NCBI GenBank assembly: GCA_013399875.1
Contig: VXAZ01018984.1
Coordinates: 7,856,264 to 7,920,263 of the forward strand
DNA: 64,000 nt
Reading direction: 5' to 3'
Source of the DNA: Gymnorhina tibicen
Taxonomy: Eukaryota > Chordata > Aves > Passeriformes > Artamidae
Of this stretch, positions 63,307 to 64,000 are shown piece by piece (within the stretch, counting starts at the first letter, position 1; each line of letters starts with the position of its first letter). The notes beneath the pieces were generated by a model, which had not been told where the DNA came from, did no database searches, and saw only the letters and a program-made list of their open reading frames with translations. The position numbers were made by a program, and so were the translations under genes.

Positions 63307-64000
63307 CAAATCAGGTCCTTTAGGGAAACAGTAATACAGTTTATACTTTGTGGTTTGGGTTCACAGTGTGGCATGGCACAAGTCTTAATCCTAAAAAAGA
63401 TAGCAGATATTCTCTAATCCTTCTGTGCAAAGAATTCTGCCAGGGATTGCTCATCCATAAAGGTAAATCTCTGTAACTGCTTCAAAATATGGTCAACAGG
63501 CACTTTAGATGCCACTGTACTTTATCTTAATGCTTGTGCTATAGGTGTATAATTGACATTTATTTCAGACATTTATTTTTAAATATTTTAATAGTCCATT
63601 GGAGTGGAAACAAACCAGGATTCACAAGGGTTTCTAAATCCTGGATTTTCCTCCTCCTCTTTTCTTTTGTAAAGCAGTAGTCAGACATTGAAAGAGCTGG
63701 CAAGTGTTCCTATTAAGGCTCATAGACCCAACAGTTTGTGGGTTCTGGATCGGGGCTGATGAGAATTCCTGCTCCCAGGTCTAAATAGCTCCTGTAAGAA
63801 ATCATTAAGACTTAAGTCTGCTTTTCTTGGAAAAGCACAGACGGTATTACGGTCCCACATAGTTTTTAAGGAGTAACTTCTGAATTGATTCACAAATTCA
63901 TTTGCCTACCTTCTTCAAATTACTGATGCCCACCAAAGCACTAAGCGGGTGCAAAATGGCAAGAGTTCCAAGTGTCTTCCTTGCTCTGCACGGCTTTCTC

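Larger units (their letters stand above)
60805..64000. other. Gene-free stretch to the end of the window
   Basis: No further exon or gene recognised. It holds a 14-bp perfect palindrome CAGGCCTAGGCCTG (61300-61313), a 12-bp direct repeat CAATTGAGTAAA with 17-bp period (61596-61607 and 61613-61624), an A9 tract (61927-61935), and a possible reversed MIR remnant at about 63252-63306. Frames are at most 95 codons. Confidence 0.5.

Overview
This window looks like ordinary AT-rich vertebrate nuclear DNA, most likely from a bird. The main evidence is a short fragment at about 26829-26887 that reads like the reverse complement of the avian CR1 LINE 3' end (a LINE tail in the style 'AGAATCATAGAATCATTTGGGTTGGAAAAGACCTTTAAGATCATCTAGTCC', here diverged). 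Supporting signs are low GC (about 38% by eye), strong CpG depletion, A/T microsatellites, an assembly gap inside an (AT)n tract, and recurrent G-run/T-run/C-run low-complexity tracts of a kind common in bird introns. Nothing resembles bacterial gene organisation: there are no operons, no Shine-Dalgarno-led reading frames and no rRNA, tRNA or CRISPR array that I can see.

I find no protein-coding gene that I can name. Open frames up to 170 codons exist, but roughly 1 codon in 15 is a stop at this composition, so a few frames of 130-170 codons are expected by chance in 64 kb on six frames. None shows a family motif. The window is best described as intergenic or deep-intronic. One stretch, 60654-60804 (+), has a strong 3' splice site, an open frame with credible amino-acid composition and a strong 5' splice site, and is the best candidate for a real coding exon. 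A second cluster, 57238-58111 (+), has three successive open stretches and a poly(A) tract and may be a decayed coding or mobile element.

Layout: 1-14.5 kb is unique-looking sequence with a few homopolymers. An ancient MIR-like SINE lies near 14.5 kb. From 14.6 to 26.5 kb the sequence is mostly featureless, with a perfect 10-bp hairpin at 20.04 kb and a canonical G-quadruplex motif at 21.47 kb. From 26.5 to 32.2 kb simple sequence is dense: a T16 tract, the CR1 tail, a (TTA)12 array, an (AT)n array with 166 Ns, a 66-bp AT-rich minisatellite and a 130-bp T/G-rich tract. A local CpG cluster sits at 34.2 kb. From 34.3 to 57 kb the sequence is again mostly featureless, with one isolated GC box at 48.4 kb. 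The last 7 kb hold the decayed-coding cluster, a perfect 26-bp palindrome beside a (GT)7 repeat, and the candidate exon.

I did not find a clear new biological system. The items most worth checking are the candidate exon, the 57.2-58.1 kb cluster, the G-quadruplex motif, the 66-bp minisatellite and the 26-bp palindrome.
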